In this document: in pieces, positions 7,513 to 15,207 of the stretch
How the letters are laid out: each line of letters begins with the position of its first letter
How positions within the stretch are numbered: position 1 is the stretch's first letter
Assembly: GCA_903921205.1 (NCBI GenBank)
Contig: CAIXPF010000099.1
Span: 1 to 33,313 of the forward strand
Direction: 5' to 3'
From: an uncultured Acidimicrobiia bacterium
Lineage (GTDB): Bacteria > Actinomycetota > Acidimicrobiia > Acidimicrobiales > CAIXPF01
DNA: 33,313 nt
The notes under the pieces: model-generated
What the model saw: the letters and a program-made list of their open reading frames with translations, nothing else
Database searches by the model: none
Told to the model about the DNA's origin: nothing
Translations under genes and position numbers: made by a program

Positions 7513-8670
7513 GTGAATCCGAGCATCGTGGGGTGGGCGCACACGCCCTTTGGCCGTTCCGAGGGAACGCTCGAGGATCTGATCGCCACGGTCACGCACG
7601 GCGCGATCGCCGATGCGGGCATCACCGCCGCCGACGTCGACGCCGTGTGGGTCGGCCACTTCAACTCCGGGCTCGTCAACGACGGCTTCCCGGCCTCGCT
7701 GACCCTGCAGGCCGACCAGGGTCTGCGTTGGAAGCCGGCCACCCGGGTCGAGAACGCCTGCGCCTCGGGCTCCGCCGCGCTGTACTCCGCCGCCCAGGCC
7801 ATCCGGGCCGGCGATGCCAAGATCGCTCTCGTCGTCGGCGCCGAGAAGATGACCAGCCGCTCCACCGCCGAGGTGGGTGCCGCCCTCGGCGGCGCCGCCT
7901 ACCAGCGCGAGGAGGCGGGCAAGACCTTCCCGCAGATCTTCGCCATGTACGCCGCGGCCTACTTCGAGGCGTTCGGCGACCACTCGGGCGACCTGGCCCA
8001 GATCGCTGCCAAGAACCACCGCAACGGGGTGAAGAACCCGCTGGCCCACATGCGCAAGGACGTCGGCTTCGACTTCTGCAACACCATCTCCGACAAGAAC
8101 CCGATCGTCGCCGACCCGCTGCGGGTCACCGACTGCTCGCTGATCTCCGACGGTGCTGCGGCGCTCATCCTGGTGGCCGACGACGTCGCCGCCGACTTCG
8201 ACCGGGCCGTGACCTTCCGCTCGATGGCCCACGTGCAGGACATCCTGCCGATGTCGCAGCGCAACCTGCTCGCCTTCGAGGGCCCGGCCCGGGCCTTCGC
8301 CACGGCGTTCCAGGGTGCCGGCATCAGCGTCAAGGACCTCGACTTCGCCGAGGTGCACGACTGCTTCACCATCGCCGAGCTGCTCTGCTACGAGGCAATG
8401 GGCCTCGCCGAGACCGGCAAGGGCTCCAACGTGATCGCCGCCGGAACCCCTTTCCCCGACGGCGACCTGCCGATCAACCTCTCCGGCGGTCTCAAGTCCA
8501 AGGGCCACCCGGTGGGCGCCACCGGCGTGTCGATGCACGTCATGGCGGCCATGCAGCTCACCGGCAACGCCGGCGAGTTCCAGAAGGAAGGCGCCGAGCT
8601 GGGCTGCGTGTTCAACATGGGCGGCTCCGGCGTGGCGAACTACTGCTCCGTGCTCGAACGACGCGGCTGA
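7513..8670 (+). CDS. Thiolase family protein (acetyl-CoA acyltransferase, SCP2-like)
   Basis: The 385-aa protein contains the thiolase nucleophile Cys83 in ENACASGSAAL. The catalytic histidine lies in GHPVGATG (His332) and the C-terminal cysteine in GCVFNMGGSG (Cys365). The usual NEAF loop is replaced by VHDCFT (His282), typical of the SCP-x/thiolase-like-lipid-transfer subgroup. It should cleave or condense 3-ketoacyl-CoA thioesters in the cytoplasm, plausibly in beta-oxidation or side-chain degradation. GTG 7513 was chosen for the AGGGGAG ribosome-binding site and because family homology starts there (NPSIVGWAHTPFG). A terminator follows at 8709. Thiolase fold very sure; substrate unknown. 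Confidence 0.9.
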   Translation: MNPSIVGWAHTPFGRSEGTLEDLIATVTHGAIADAGITAADVDAVWVGHFNSGLVNDGFPASLTLQADQGLRWKPATRVENACASGSAALYSAAQAIRAGDAKIALVVGAEKMTSRSTAEVGAALGGAAYQREEAGKTFPQIFAMYAAAYFEAFGDHSGDLAQIAAKNHRNGVKNPLAHMRKDVGFDFCNTISDKNPIVADPLRVTDCSLISDGAAALILVADDVAADFDRAVTFRSMAHVQDILPMSQRNLLAFEGPARAFATAFQGAGISVKDLDFAEVHDCFTIAELLCYEAMGLAETGKGSNVIAAGTPFPDGDLPINLSGGLKSKGHPVGATGVSMHVMAAMQLTGNAGEFQKEGAELGCVFNMGGSGVANYCSVLERRG

Positions 8671-8708
8671 GCAACACCGAACGCGGCGAGCTCCGCCGCC
8701 GACCTCGC

Positions 8709-8734
8709 AGGCCCAGGTCCTCGGACCTGGGCCT
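8709..8734. terminator. Bidirectional terminator between thiolase and SRPBCC genes
   Basis: A perfect 12-bp inverted repeat (AGGCCCAGGTCC / GGACCTGGGCCT) with a 2-base centre is followed by a T-rich stretch (TCGTCGTTGTTG). It lies between convergent genes ending at 8670 (+) and 8767 (-). Confidence 0.75.
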
Positions 8735-8766
8735 TCGTCGTTGTTGGGCGACGGTTGCCGCGTCCG

Positions 8767-9255
8767 TCACGACATCAGCGCCACCAGTTGGTCGAGCGCG
8801 GCGCCCCAACCCTCGGCGAAGCCCATGGCGGCATGCTGGTCACGAACCTCGGTGCTCGGATGAACGGCGATCGCCCGGTAGTGGGTTCCGCCGTCAGAGG
8901 CAGCCTCGAGCTCGATCCGACCGGTGAAGGCGAGATCGCCTGCGCCGTTCGTGGGCGCGACGGGCCGGAAGCCTTCGCGCATGATGCTGGTGAAGACCAG
9001 CAGGCGGTTCGGCTCGACCTCGAGGTAGCAGCCGGCGTTGGGATGGCGCTCGCCCTCAGGGCTCTCCATGGTGGTGACGAAGCGCCCGCCCGGCCGCACG
9101 TCGAGATCGGCGGCGACGGTCTTCCACGGTGCCGGCGTGAACCACTGCAGCAACAGCGCCGGTTCGGTCCACGCCGCCCAGACCCGTGCGGGTGGGATCG
9201 GGATTGTCCGTTCGAGCACCAGGTCGAGAGCGGGGTCGGGGGTGAAGGGGCTCAT
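8767..9255 (-). CDS. SRPBCC / AHSA1-domain protein
   Basis: The 162-aa protein has the START-like (AHSA1, 'activator of Hsp90 ATPase homologue 1-like') pattern. It begins LVLERTIPIPPARVWAAWTEP, continues LLQWFTPAPWKT and DVRPGGRFVTTMESPEG, and ends with GFAEGWGAALDQLVALM. Bacterial members are single-domain hydrophobic-ligand-binding proteins, often without known function and rarely linked to Hsp90. The full family length (about 150-165 aa) is present. TAGCAT (9262-9267, minus strand) lies 6 bases from the ATG, so the transcript is probably leaderless. It is monocistronic, ending at the terminator 8709-8734. Confidence 0.85.
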   Translation of the reverse strand: MSPFTPDPALDLVLERTIPIPPARVWAAWTEPALLLQWFTPAPWKTVAADLDVRPGGRFVTTMESPEGERHPNAGCYLEVEPNRLLVFTSIMREGFRPVAPTNGAGDLAFTGRIELEAASDGGTHYRAIAVHPSTEVRDQHAAMGFAEGWGAALDQLVALMS

Positions 9256-9261
9256 CCGCCG

Positions 9262-9267
9262 ATGCTA
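9262..9267 (-). promoter_or_regulatory. -10 box of a probable leaderless promoter (SRPBCC gene)
   Basis: On the minus strand TAGCAT is followed by 6 bases and then the ATG at 9255. A transcript starting at the A of ATG fits the usual -10-to-start spacing, so no ribosome-binding site is expected, and none is seen. Confidence 0.5.
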
Positions 9268-9307
9268 CGACGGCCGTGGCCCGTCCTCGGTCGGGTCCGA
9301 CCGGCGG

Positions 9308-10204
9308 TCAGGCGCCGGGCGACGGTCGATCGAGCACCCACGGGTTGTGCCCGCCCGGCGGCGGGTCGCCGGCGACGGTGGCCCGCACCATGATCCGCCG
9401 CTGGCCGTACGGAAAGGGCCGGCCGCGGTGGGCGACGCAGCGGTTGTCCCACAGGACCAGGTCGCCGGCGGACCAGCGGTGGGCGAAGGTCCGCGGCGGT
9501 TGGCAGGCCCAGTCGCACAGCTCGGCCAGGAACCGGCCGCTCTCCACGGGGTCCTCGCCCACGACGTGCACGGCGTGGCGGCCGAGGTACAGGTTGCGCC
9601 GGCCCGTTGCCGGATGGGTCCGCACCAGCGGCTGCTCCACCGGGGGCAGCGCCGCCCAGTCCTCCTCCGACAGCCAGTCGGCTGCGTCGGCCTGCTCCTG
9701 GCTCCAGCGGTAGGAGTGCACGGCACGCCGGCCTTCGACCAGGGCCCGTCGGTCGGGGTCGAGGTCGTCCCAGGCGGCGCGGAGGTCGGCGAACTCGGTC
9801 TCCCCGCCGGTGAGGGCCGCTTCCTTGCACGACAGCAGCGAGAACGTCGACGGGATGGGCTTGAAGGAGCTGTCCGTGTGCCACACCATGTTCGACTCGA
9901 GCATGCGGGCCACCATGCTGTTCGCGGTCACCAGGTCACCGTTGCTGCGCACGCTCGACAGGCGGGAGAACCGGGTGTCGCTGCGCGAGTTCAGCGCTCG
10001 CTCCAACGGCCCGAACCGGCGGGCGAACGCCAGGTGCTCGTCATCTGAGAGGAACTGGCCGGGGAACACCAGCACGGCGTAACGGTGCGCGAACTCCAGC
10101 ACCGCATCGGCGTCGGCGACCGACAGGTCGGCCAGGGCGACCCCGGTCACCACCGCCCCGAAGCCTGCGTTGATCGGGTTCGCCTCGATCGGTGATCGTG
10201 CCAT
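9308..10204 (-). CDS. TauD/TfdA-family Fe(II)/2-oxoglutarate dioxygenase
   Basis: The 298-aa protein has the TauD/TfdA iron facial triad: His109-x-Asp111 in VWHTDSSF and distal His259 in NRCVAHRG. The 2-oxoglutarate-binding arginine is expected in QRRIMVRATVAG (Arg270 or Arg274). The motif LTGGETEFAD and the length are normal. Members hydroxylate small substrates (taurine, phenoxy acids, alkyl sulfates) while decarboxylating 2-oxoglutarate. The substrate here cannot be read, although overall layout is closer to TfdA/RdpA-like enzymes than to carnitine-type ones (inference). A gATCAT box 8 bases before the ATG may be a leaderless promoter. The gene diverges from the esterase at 10352. Confidence 0.88.
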   Translation of the reverse strand: MARSPIEANPINAGFGAVVTGVALADLSVADADAVLEFAHRYAVLVFPGQFLSDDEHLAFARRFGPLERALNSRSDTRFSRLSSVRSNGDLVTANSMVARMLESNMVWHTDSSFKPIPSTFSLLSCKEAALTGGETEFADLRAAWDDLDPDRRALVEGRRAVHSYRWSQEQADAADWLSEEDWAALPPVEQPLVRTHPATGRRNLYLGRHAVHVVGEDPVESGRFLAELCDWACQPPRTFAHRWSAGDLVLWDNRCVAHRGRPFPYGQRRIMVRATVAGDPPPGGHNPWVLDRPSPGA

Positions 10205-10259
10205 CGAGGGACATGATCGCGCGTCGCGGCCCGTGCTGCCGCGGCCGACCGATGGCGGC

Positions 10260-10328
10260 TACCGTGCGGGCGGATCGATCGGCACGAACCCGGGCGTGCA
10301 GAGATCCGGCACTGCGGAGATCCGGCCC
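10260..10328 (+). promoter_or_regulatory. Promoter region of the esterase with a 16-bp direct repeat
   Basis: TACCGT (10260-10265) is a candidate -10 box. In the following leader, two tandem 16-bp units (TGCAGAGATCCGGCAC at 10297 and TGCGGAGATCCGGCCC at 10313; 2 mismatches) precede the ribosome-binding site GGAGACGACGAG and ATG 10352. Repeats so placed could bind a regulator; this is inference. Confidence 0.35.
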
Positions 10329-10351
10329 TGCAAAGAGATGGAGACGACGAG

Positions 10352-11332
10352 ATGACGGCGATGGACGGACTCGATGTGACGCCCCGGCTCGACAAGGCGC
10401 ACCAGTCGGTGCTCCGGGCGACACCGCCGGACTTCCTCGACCTCAGCGACATCCCGAGGATGCGCCAGAAGTTCATCGATGCCATGGCCAAGATCACCAA
10501 GCCCCCGCGCCCCGAGGGCCTCGAGGTCAGCGATCACCGGCCCGACGACGACGTCATGGTGCGGGTGTACCGGCCGGCCGGGCTCGAGGCGGCGGCGCCG
10601 GCGCTGTACTGGATCCACGGCGGCGGCCTGGTGATGGGCACCGTCGAGATGGACGACGACTACTGCGCCGGCCTCGCCCACCGACTGAAGATCGTCGTGG
10701 CGTCCGTCGAGTACCGGCTCGCCCCCGACTTCCCCTACCCGGCGCCGCTCGAGGACTGCTACCGCGGGTTGCGCTGGCTGCACGACAACGCCGAGACACT
10801 CGGCGTGGACCGTGCCCGCATCGCCATCGGCGGGGCGTCCGGTGGCGGGGCGCTGTGCGCCGGGCTCGGACTGCTCGCCCGCGACCGGGCCGAGGTGCCG
10901 GTCTGCTTCCAGTTCCTGGTGTACCCGATGATCGACGATCGCAACGAGACCCCGATGTCGCACCAGATCCTCGATCCCCGGCTGTGGAACCGCACCGCCA
11001 ACCTGATCGGCTGGAACTCCTACCTCGAGGGCCGCGCCGGGGCGGCGGACATCCCCTTCTACGCTGCGGCGTCACGGGCCACCGTCGAGGACCTCGCCGG
11101 GCTGCCGCCGACCTACATCAACGTCGGCGATCTCGACCTCTTCGTCGACGAGGACGTCGAGTACGCCCGCCGGTTGCGTCTGGCCGGGGTGCCCGTCGAG
11201 CTGCACGTGTACCCCGGGGCGTTCCACGGGTCGAACAACTCGGTGTCGCGTTCGCCGCTGTCGCGTCGTTGGAAGGCCGACGAGCGGGCCGCGTTGCACC
11301 GGGCCCTGCACGGCACCGAGATCGACGCCTAG
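10352..11332 (+). CDS. Alpha/beta hydrolase, HSL family (HGGG esterase)
   Basis: The 326-aa protein has the hormone-sensitive-lipase family oxyanion motif HGGG (residues 89-92). The nucleophile is Ser163 in GGASGGG, with the acid Asp262 in GDLDLFVDED and the base His292 in PGAFHG. EYRLAPDFPYPAPLEDCY is also diagnostic of this family. It should hydrolyse short-chain or bulky carboxylic esters in the cytoplasm. Normal length, no signal peptide. A good ribosome-binding site (GGAG) precedes the ATG. The next gene begins 4 bases after the stop, so they are probably co-transcribed. Next to the SRPBCC and dioxygenase genes it suggests xenobiotic or lipid ester turnover (inference). Confidence 0.9.
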   Translation: MTAMDGLDVTPRLDKAHQSVLRATPPDFLDLSDIPRMRQKFIDAMAKITKPPRPEGLEVSDHRPDDDVMVRVYRPAGLEAAAPALYWIHGGGLVMGTVEMDDDYCAGLAHRLKIVVASVEYRLAPDFPYPAPLEDCYRGLRWLHDNAETLGVDRARIAIGGASGGGALCAGLGLLARDRAEVPVCFQFLVYPMIDDRNETPMSHQILDPRLWNRTANLIGWNSYLEGRAGAADIPFYAAASRATVEDLAGLPPTYINVGDLDLFVDEDVEYARRLRLAGVPVELHVYPGAFHGSNNSVSRSPLSRRWKADERAALHRALHGTEIDA

Positions 11333-11336
11333 GTCC

Positions 11337-11741
11337 GTGGCGCCCAGCCAGGACCGTGGCGTGGTCCCGCCGCCCAAGCCGTGCGTCGCATGCGGCCGGA
11401 CCATGACCTGGCGCGCCGCATGGACTGCCAACTGGGAGTCGGTGCGCTACTGCTCCGAACGGTGCCGACGACGGCGGGTCAGGCCGGTCGACGCCGCGCT
11501 CGAGGAGGCGATCCGGTCCCTCCTCGACGGCCGCGCCCGCGATGCCAGCATCTGCCCCAGCGAAGCGGCACGATCGGTCGACCCCGATGGGTGGCGTGAG
11601 CTGATGGAGCCCGCCCGGGCCGCGGCCCGCCGCCTGGTGGCAGCCGGGGAGGTGGAGATCACCCAGCGGGGCCGGGTGGTCGACCCGTCCACCTGCAAGG
11701 GGCCGATCCGGGTGCGCCGTACCCGACGGGATGGCGTATGA
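11337..11741 (+). CDS. DUF2256-DUF3253 fusion protein
   Basis: The 134-aa protein begins with a small zinc-binding-like segment, KPCVACGRTMTWRAAW, followed by VRYCSERCRRRR; these two pairs of cysteines with the W and R residues match DUF2256. It continues with ALEEAIRSLL, ICPSEAAR, WRELMEPARAAARRLVAAGEVEITQRGRVVDP and GPIRVRR, which match DUF3253, a winged-helix-like domain. Both domains are of unknown function, and fused versions fit DNA or RNA binding (inference). The start codon is 4 bases after the esterase stop, and the stop overlaps the next gene's ATG as ATGA. No separate ribosome-binding site is obvious at this start. Confidence 0.8.
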   Translation: MAPSQDRGVVPPPKPCVACGRTMTWRAAWTANWESVRYCSERCRRRRVRPVDAALEEAIRSLLDGRARDASICPSEAARSVDPDGWRELMEPARAAARRLVAAGEVEITQRGRVVDPSTCKGPIRVRRTRRDGV

Positions 11742-12187
11742 GCACCACGGTCGCCCTGCTGCTGTCGGTTCATCTGCTCGCCACGGCGGCGATGGTGGGC
11801 TTGATCTGGTTCGTCCAGGTCGTCCACTACCCGCTGTTCGCCGCGGTCGGTGCCGAGCGGTTCCTCGCCTACGAGGCGGCGCACCAGCGTCTGACGTCCT
11901 ACGTGGTCGGGCCGCCCATGGCGGTGGAGGGCGTGACGGCGTTGGCCCTGCTGGTGGCTGCACCCGACGGTGTCGGCCGGATGTGGCCGCTGGTCGGCCT
12001 GGCGTTGCTCGCCGCGATCCATGCCAGCACGGTGCTGCTGCAGGTGCCGGCCCACGGCCGGCTCGCACAGGACGGTGATCCTGCGGTGATGCGCCGACTG
12101 GTGCGCACGAACTGGATCCGCACCGTCGGCTGGTCGGCACGTGCTGGTGTGGCCGTCGCCATGTTGGTCGGGGCGGCCATCGCCTGA
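11738..12187 (+). CDS. Four-helix integral membrane protein of unknown function
   Basis: The 149-aa protein has four predicted membrane helices (about residues 5-25, 55-75, 84-100 and 127-147). Conserved-looking polar positions are WFVQVVHYPLF, an F-x-x-YE-x-x-H motif, GPPMAVE within the second helix, and LVRTNWIRTVGW before the last helix. The pattern of a small four-helix membrane protein with buried His/Glu recalls DUF1772-like membrane proteins, but I cannot assign it. ATG 11738 overlaps the preceding stop (ATGA), which fixes the start and implies translational coupling. A 15-bp tandem repeat begins 20 bases after the stop codon. Confidence 0.75.
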   Translation: MSTTVALLLSVHLLATAAMVGLIWFVQVVHYPLFAAVGAERFLAYEAAHQRLTSYVVGPPMAVEGVTALALLVAAPDGVGRMWPLVGLALLAAIHASTVLLQVPAHGRLAQDGDPAVMRRLVRTNWIRTVGWSARAGVAVAMLVGAAIA

Positions 12188-12206
12188 ATGCGCCCCGGTG
12201 CGGGCG

Positions 12207-12296
12207 GGTACCGACCGGTCTGGTACCGACCGGTCTGGTACCAACCGGTCCGGTACCGACCGGTCCGGTACCGACCGGTCTGGTACCGCTCGGTTC
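12207..12296. repeat. Six-copy 15-bp tandem repeat
   Basis: Six adjacent 15-bp units follow the consensus GGTACCGACCGGTCT: units 1, 2 and 5 are identical, 3 and 4 vary slightly, and 6 is degenerate. Each unit carries the palindromes GGTACC and ACCGGT, so the tract can fold into alternative hairpins on either strand. It lies between a gene stop (12187) and the next gene (12465). The rest of 12297-12464 shows only a GTGCAC...GTGCAC hairpin and the ribosome-binding site. Confidence 0.95.
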
Positions 12297-12464
12297 CGTC
12301 GGGGGGAGAATGGCCCTTGCGGCTCGGGACTTTCACGGATCTGTCCCAAAGCCATTCGGCATGAGCGGGCACCATCTTCGGGCCCTGTCCTCGGGTGCAC
12401 CCACCGGTGCACTGTGGGCAGTGACGGCGCGTGCATCGGCACGCCGGAAGCTGGAGGGCAGGCC

Positions 12465-13058
12465 ATGGACGTGATGCGTAAGGAAACCCCGGCAGGAACG
12501 ACCCCTGCGGGCGCCGGCGACGGCACCTCGACACCGCCGCCGGCGGTGGCACCGCCGGCGGAGAAGCGCCGCCGTGGGCCCTGGCCGATGGTGGCGGGCG
12601 CCGTCGTCGCCGTGGCCCTGTCGGGCTCGATGCTGGTCTTCGGGCTGAACCAGCAGTCCGCGGCGTCGGACTGGAAGGCCAAGGCCGACACCTCGGCCGA
12701 GTTGCTCGAGACGGCCCGAACCGATCTCACCGTCGCCCGGACGGAGTCGGACGCGGCAAAGGCGTCGCGTGACACGGCCCTGGGGGAGACCGCGACCGTG
12801 CGGGCCGACCTCGGCCGCATCACCAGCCAGCGCGACCAGATGCGGGCGCAACTCCTGGCGGGCAAGTCCGTGCTGGCCGGACTCGACGACTGCATCGATG
12901 ACCATGACGGGCTGATCGCGGCGTTCGTCGACTTCCTCAACGGCGTCGGGACCCAGACCGCTCTGCAGAACGCCATCAACACCCATGACACGCACTGCGC
13001 CGCTGCGTACGCCACCGCGCAGCAGTGGTTCGATGCGGTCTCGGCGCTCGGCGTCTGA
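12465..13058 (+). CDS. Single-pass membrane protein with extracytoplasmic coiled coil
   Basis: The 197-aa protein has a Pro/Ala-rich, basic cytoplasmic N-terminus ending EKRRRGPW. One membrane helix follows at about residues 40-61 (MVAGAVVAVALSGSMLVFGL), then a long Ala/Thr/Asp-rich coiled coil (about 65-130). The C-terminal region has two cysteines (DDCIDDH and DTHCAAAY) that could form a disulfide outside the cell. The start ATG has a GGAGG ribosome-binding site; the frame stays open upstream through the 15-bp repeats, but that part has no protein-like character. A trypsin-like protease gene starts about 85 bases downstream in the same direction, so they may act together at the cell envelope. 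No family recognised. Confidence 0.75.
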   Translation: MDVMRKETPAGTTPAGAGDGTSTPPPAVAPPAEKRRRGPWPMVAGAVVAVALSGSMLVFGLNQQSAASDWKAKADTSAELLETARTDLTVARTESDAAKASRDTALGETATVRADLGRITSQRDQMRAQLLAGKSVLAGLDDCIDDHDGLIAAFVDFLNGVGTQTALQNAINTHDTHCAAAYATAQQWFDAVSALGV

Positions 13059-13143
13059 CGCCCGGCGGACCGGCGGTCCGGCGCGGTCACCCGCACCGGG
13101 CACGCCGGTGACCGTTGGGACCTCGGGCGTGGCGACGCGTCCG

Positions 13144-13851
13144 ATGCGGTGGGCCCCGTTGCTGGTGCTGCTGCTGGCCGGCTCGTGCGTCGCCGGACCC
13201 GGCGGCGGTACCGATGCCGCTCCGGCGAGCAAGCCCGTGCCGGCCGGGGTGTCATCGACCGTACCAGGTGGTATGACAGGTCTCGAGCTGGCCCTCGGGG
13301 CCACGGTGCGGGTCCTTGTGGAGACCTGCGAAGGGGGCCGCATGGGCAGTGGGTTCGTCGTCGACGACCACACCGTGCTGACGAATCGCCACGTGGTCGA
13401 GGGCGCCCAGGAGATCCGGGTCGAGACCCGTGACGGCACGCCGCTGGAGGTCGAGAGTGCCGACGAATCGGACTACGTCGATCTCGGCATCATCCACATC
13501 GCGCCGACCTCCATCGTCCCGTTGTCCCTTGCTGGAGGCGACGCCGCCCGGGGCACGGCGGTACGGGTGCTCGGCTACCCGCTCAACGGCCCGCTCACCA
13601 CCACCGGGGGACTGGTCGCCGAGTACGTGGTCGACGACTCGATCAGCGCCGTCGACCCGGTCATCCGGTTGAACGTCGACCTCAACCCCGGCAACTCCGG
13701 CGGCCCGGTCATCGATCCGGGTGGCCGGGTGGCCGGCATCGCCTACGCCTCGGAACGTTCGACCGGGTACGGACTGGCCGTGGCGGCCTCGACCGTCGAG
13801 GCGGCCCGGCGCGACCTCAACGGGTTGCACCCCGTCGAGGCCTGTTCCTGA
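13144..13851 (+). CDS. Exported trypsin-like (HtrA/S1-type) serine protease
   Basis: The protein (235 aa from ATG 13144) starts MRWAPLLVLLLAGSCVAG, an export signal; AGSC is an imperfect lipobox, so it is either a lipoprotein or Sec-secreted. The protease domain shows the catalytic triad His83 (TNRHVVEG), Asp113 (YVDLGII) and Ser185 (NPGNSGGPV). There is no PDZ domain after the protease domain, unlike DegP/HtrA, so this is a compact S1C-like enzyme. The start is uncertain: in-frame GTG codons at 13108 and 13129 would lengthen the N-terminus, and no strong ribosome-binding site decides. A long hairpin at 13853-13909 follows immediately. It may process proteins of the cell envelope. Confidence 0.85.
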   Translation: MRWAPLLVLLLAGSCVAGPGGGTDAAPASKPVPAGVSSTVPGGMTGLELALGATVRVLVETCEGGRMGSGFVVDDHTVLTNRHVVEGAQEIRVETRDGTPLEVESADESDYVDLGIIHIAPTSIVPLSLAGGDAARGTAVRVLGYPLNGPLTTTGGLVAEYVVDDSISAVDPVIRLNVDLNPGNSGGPVIDPGGRVAGIAYASERSTGYGLAVAASTVEAARRDLNGLHPVEACS

Positions 13852-13852
13852 C

Positions 13853-13909
13853 CGGCACCGAACCGGCCCGGAGCGCGGTGACTGCCGGTGCCGGGCCGGT
13901 TCGGTGCCG
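13853..13909 (+). terminator. Terminator-like hairpin with a 19-bp perfect stem
   Basis: Bases 13853-13871 are the exact reverse complement of 13891-13909 (19 bp), separated by a 19-base loop. It starts 1 base after the protease stop codon. There is no T-tract, but the stem is unusually long and it separates two co-directional genes. Confidence 0.65.
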
Positions 13910-13955
13910 ACAGACGGGCCTGCGGCTTCAGGTCGTGCTCGGGCGGTGTGCGAGG

Positions 13956-15161
13956 ATGGCGGTCGTGACCCGGATCCATCTCGACGGTCCCGCCCCGAGC
14001 ATGATGACCCCGGCCGAGCGTCGCCTCGACCTGTTCCGACGTGTCGATGCCGCCGGCGACGCCCTCGCGGCGAGCGAGGACGACGGCAACCGCCTCGGCC
14101 GCCTCGCCGACCCCGCGGTGCAGGCGTTGCGCGCTGCCGGCCTCATCGCCCTGAAGGTGCCGCTCGAGTGCGGCGGCTTCGAGGCCGAACCGGCGTTGCA
14201 GTACGAGGTGTTCGAGCGTGTCGCCCTGGCCAACCCCGCAGCGGCATGGTGCCTGTTCATCCACGCCGACGTGTTGGGTGTGGCCTGCGCCCGGTTCTCC
14301 GACGATGCTCTCGACGTGCTCTTCGCACACGATCCGTTGCCGATGCTCTGCGGCGGGGGAGGGTTGAAGCCCTGCAGCCTGACCCGGGTCGAAGGTGGCT
14401 ATCGCCTCAGCGGTACCTGCCGGTATGGCAGCGGGATGAGCGAAGCGTCGTGGGTGACACTCTCCGGTGTGGTGCGCCACGACGACGGCCGTCTCGAGCC
14501 GCGCATCTGCTTCCTGCCCAAGGGCGACCTGCAGGTCGACGAGGCCGGCTGGGACATGTCCGGCATGCGGGGGACCGGCAGCTTCGACTACCGGGCCGAC
14601 GAGGTGTTCGTGCCCGAGATGATGACCCGCTCGGCGCTGCTGCCGCCGCAGCGCGGTGGTCGGATGTACCGCACCGGCCAGATGGGCTACCTCGGCCACA
14701 GCATCCCGGCGGTGGCGTGGGGCATCGTCGGCAGGGCACTCGACCGCATCGTCGACGACGCGGGCGAGCTCAGCCGTGGCTACCAGCAGCCGACCCGTCT
14801 GGGTGAACGGCAGGCCTTCACTCGCTTCCTCGGTGAGGCCGCCCAGAAGCGCCGGGCGGCGCGGGCGCTGATGATGGCCGACGGCGAGGAACTGATGGCC
14901 GCCGTCGACCGGGGTGATCCGCTGCCCCCGCTCGAGGCGGCCACCCGTTCCGCCGGTGCGTGGGTGTGCCGGCTCGCCGTCGAGGTGATGACCGACCTCG
15001 TGCGTCATGCCGGTGGGTCGGTGCTGCGAGAGGGGTCGCCCTACGAACGGGCGCTGCGCGACGTCACCGTGGCGGCGAGCCACATCGTGGTCGACGAGTC
15101 GGCCCACGAGAACCTGGCCCGGGCCATGCTGGGCCACGAGGGCGCCAACCTGATGGCCTGA
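13956..15161 (+). CDS. Acyl-CoA dehydrogenase homologue (group D flavin monooxygenase type)
   Basis: The protein (about 401 aa) has the acyl-CoA dehydrogenase fold: an N-terminal helical part (AERRLDLFRRVDAAGD), a middle beta domain (GGYRLSGTCRYGSGM, WDMSGMRGTGSFDY) and a C-terminal helical domain. The C-terminus (ALRDVTVAASHIVVDESAHENLARAMLG) resembles the 'type 2' domain of flavin-dependent hydroxylases such as HsaA and DszC, rather than the GTNEVQ end of true dehydrogenases. It may therefore hydroxylate an aromatic or steroid-like substrate with a flavin reductase partner (inference). The start is ATG 13956 or GTG 13965; a gAGGAT box 7 bases before 13965 could be a leaderless promoter. The amidohydrolase follows 46 bases downstream. 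Confidence 0.82.
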   Translation: MAVVTRIHLDGPAPSMMTPAERRLDLFRRVDAAGDALAASEDDGNRLGRLADPAVQALRAAGLIALKVPLECGGFEAEPALQYEVFERVALANPAAAWCLFIHADVLGVACARFSDDALDVLFAHDPLPMLCGGGGLKPCSLTRVEGGYRLSGTCRYGSGMSEASWVTLSGVVRHDDGRLEPRICFLPKGDLQVDEAGWDMSGMRGTGSFDYRADEVFVPEMMTRSALLPPQRGGRMYRTGQMGYLGHSIPAVAWGIVGRALDRIVDDAGELSRGYQQPTRLGERQAFTRFLGEAAQKRRAARALMMADGEELMAAVDRGDPLPPLEAATRSAGAWVCRLAVEVMTDLVRHAGGSVLREGSPYERALRDVTVAASHIVVDESAHENLARAMLGHEGANLMA

Positions 15162-15195
15162 GACCTCTCGCCCGGCGCCGTGGGGATCCACTGAG

Positions 15196-15201
15196 TACCG
15201 T
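15196..15201 (+). promoter_or_regulatory. -10 box of a probable leaderless promoter (amidohydrolase gene)
   Basis: TACCGT matches TAnnnT and ends 6 bases before the ATG at 15208, placing the expected transcript start on the A of the start codon. No ribosome-binding site is present in between (CGGGCC). Confidence 0.55.
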
Positions 15202-15207
15202 CGGGCC

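Noticed and set aside
12141-12464. Upstream in-frame extension of the coiled-coil protein with GTDRS-type pentapeptide repeats
   Set aside because: The repeats are DNA-level palindromes open in several frames. The real start has a good ribosome-binding site at 12465, and the extension lacks protein character.
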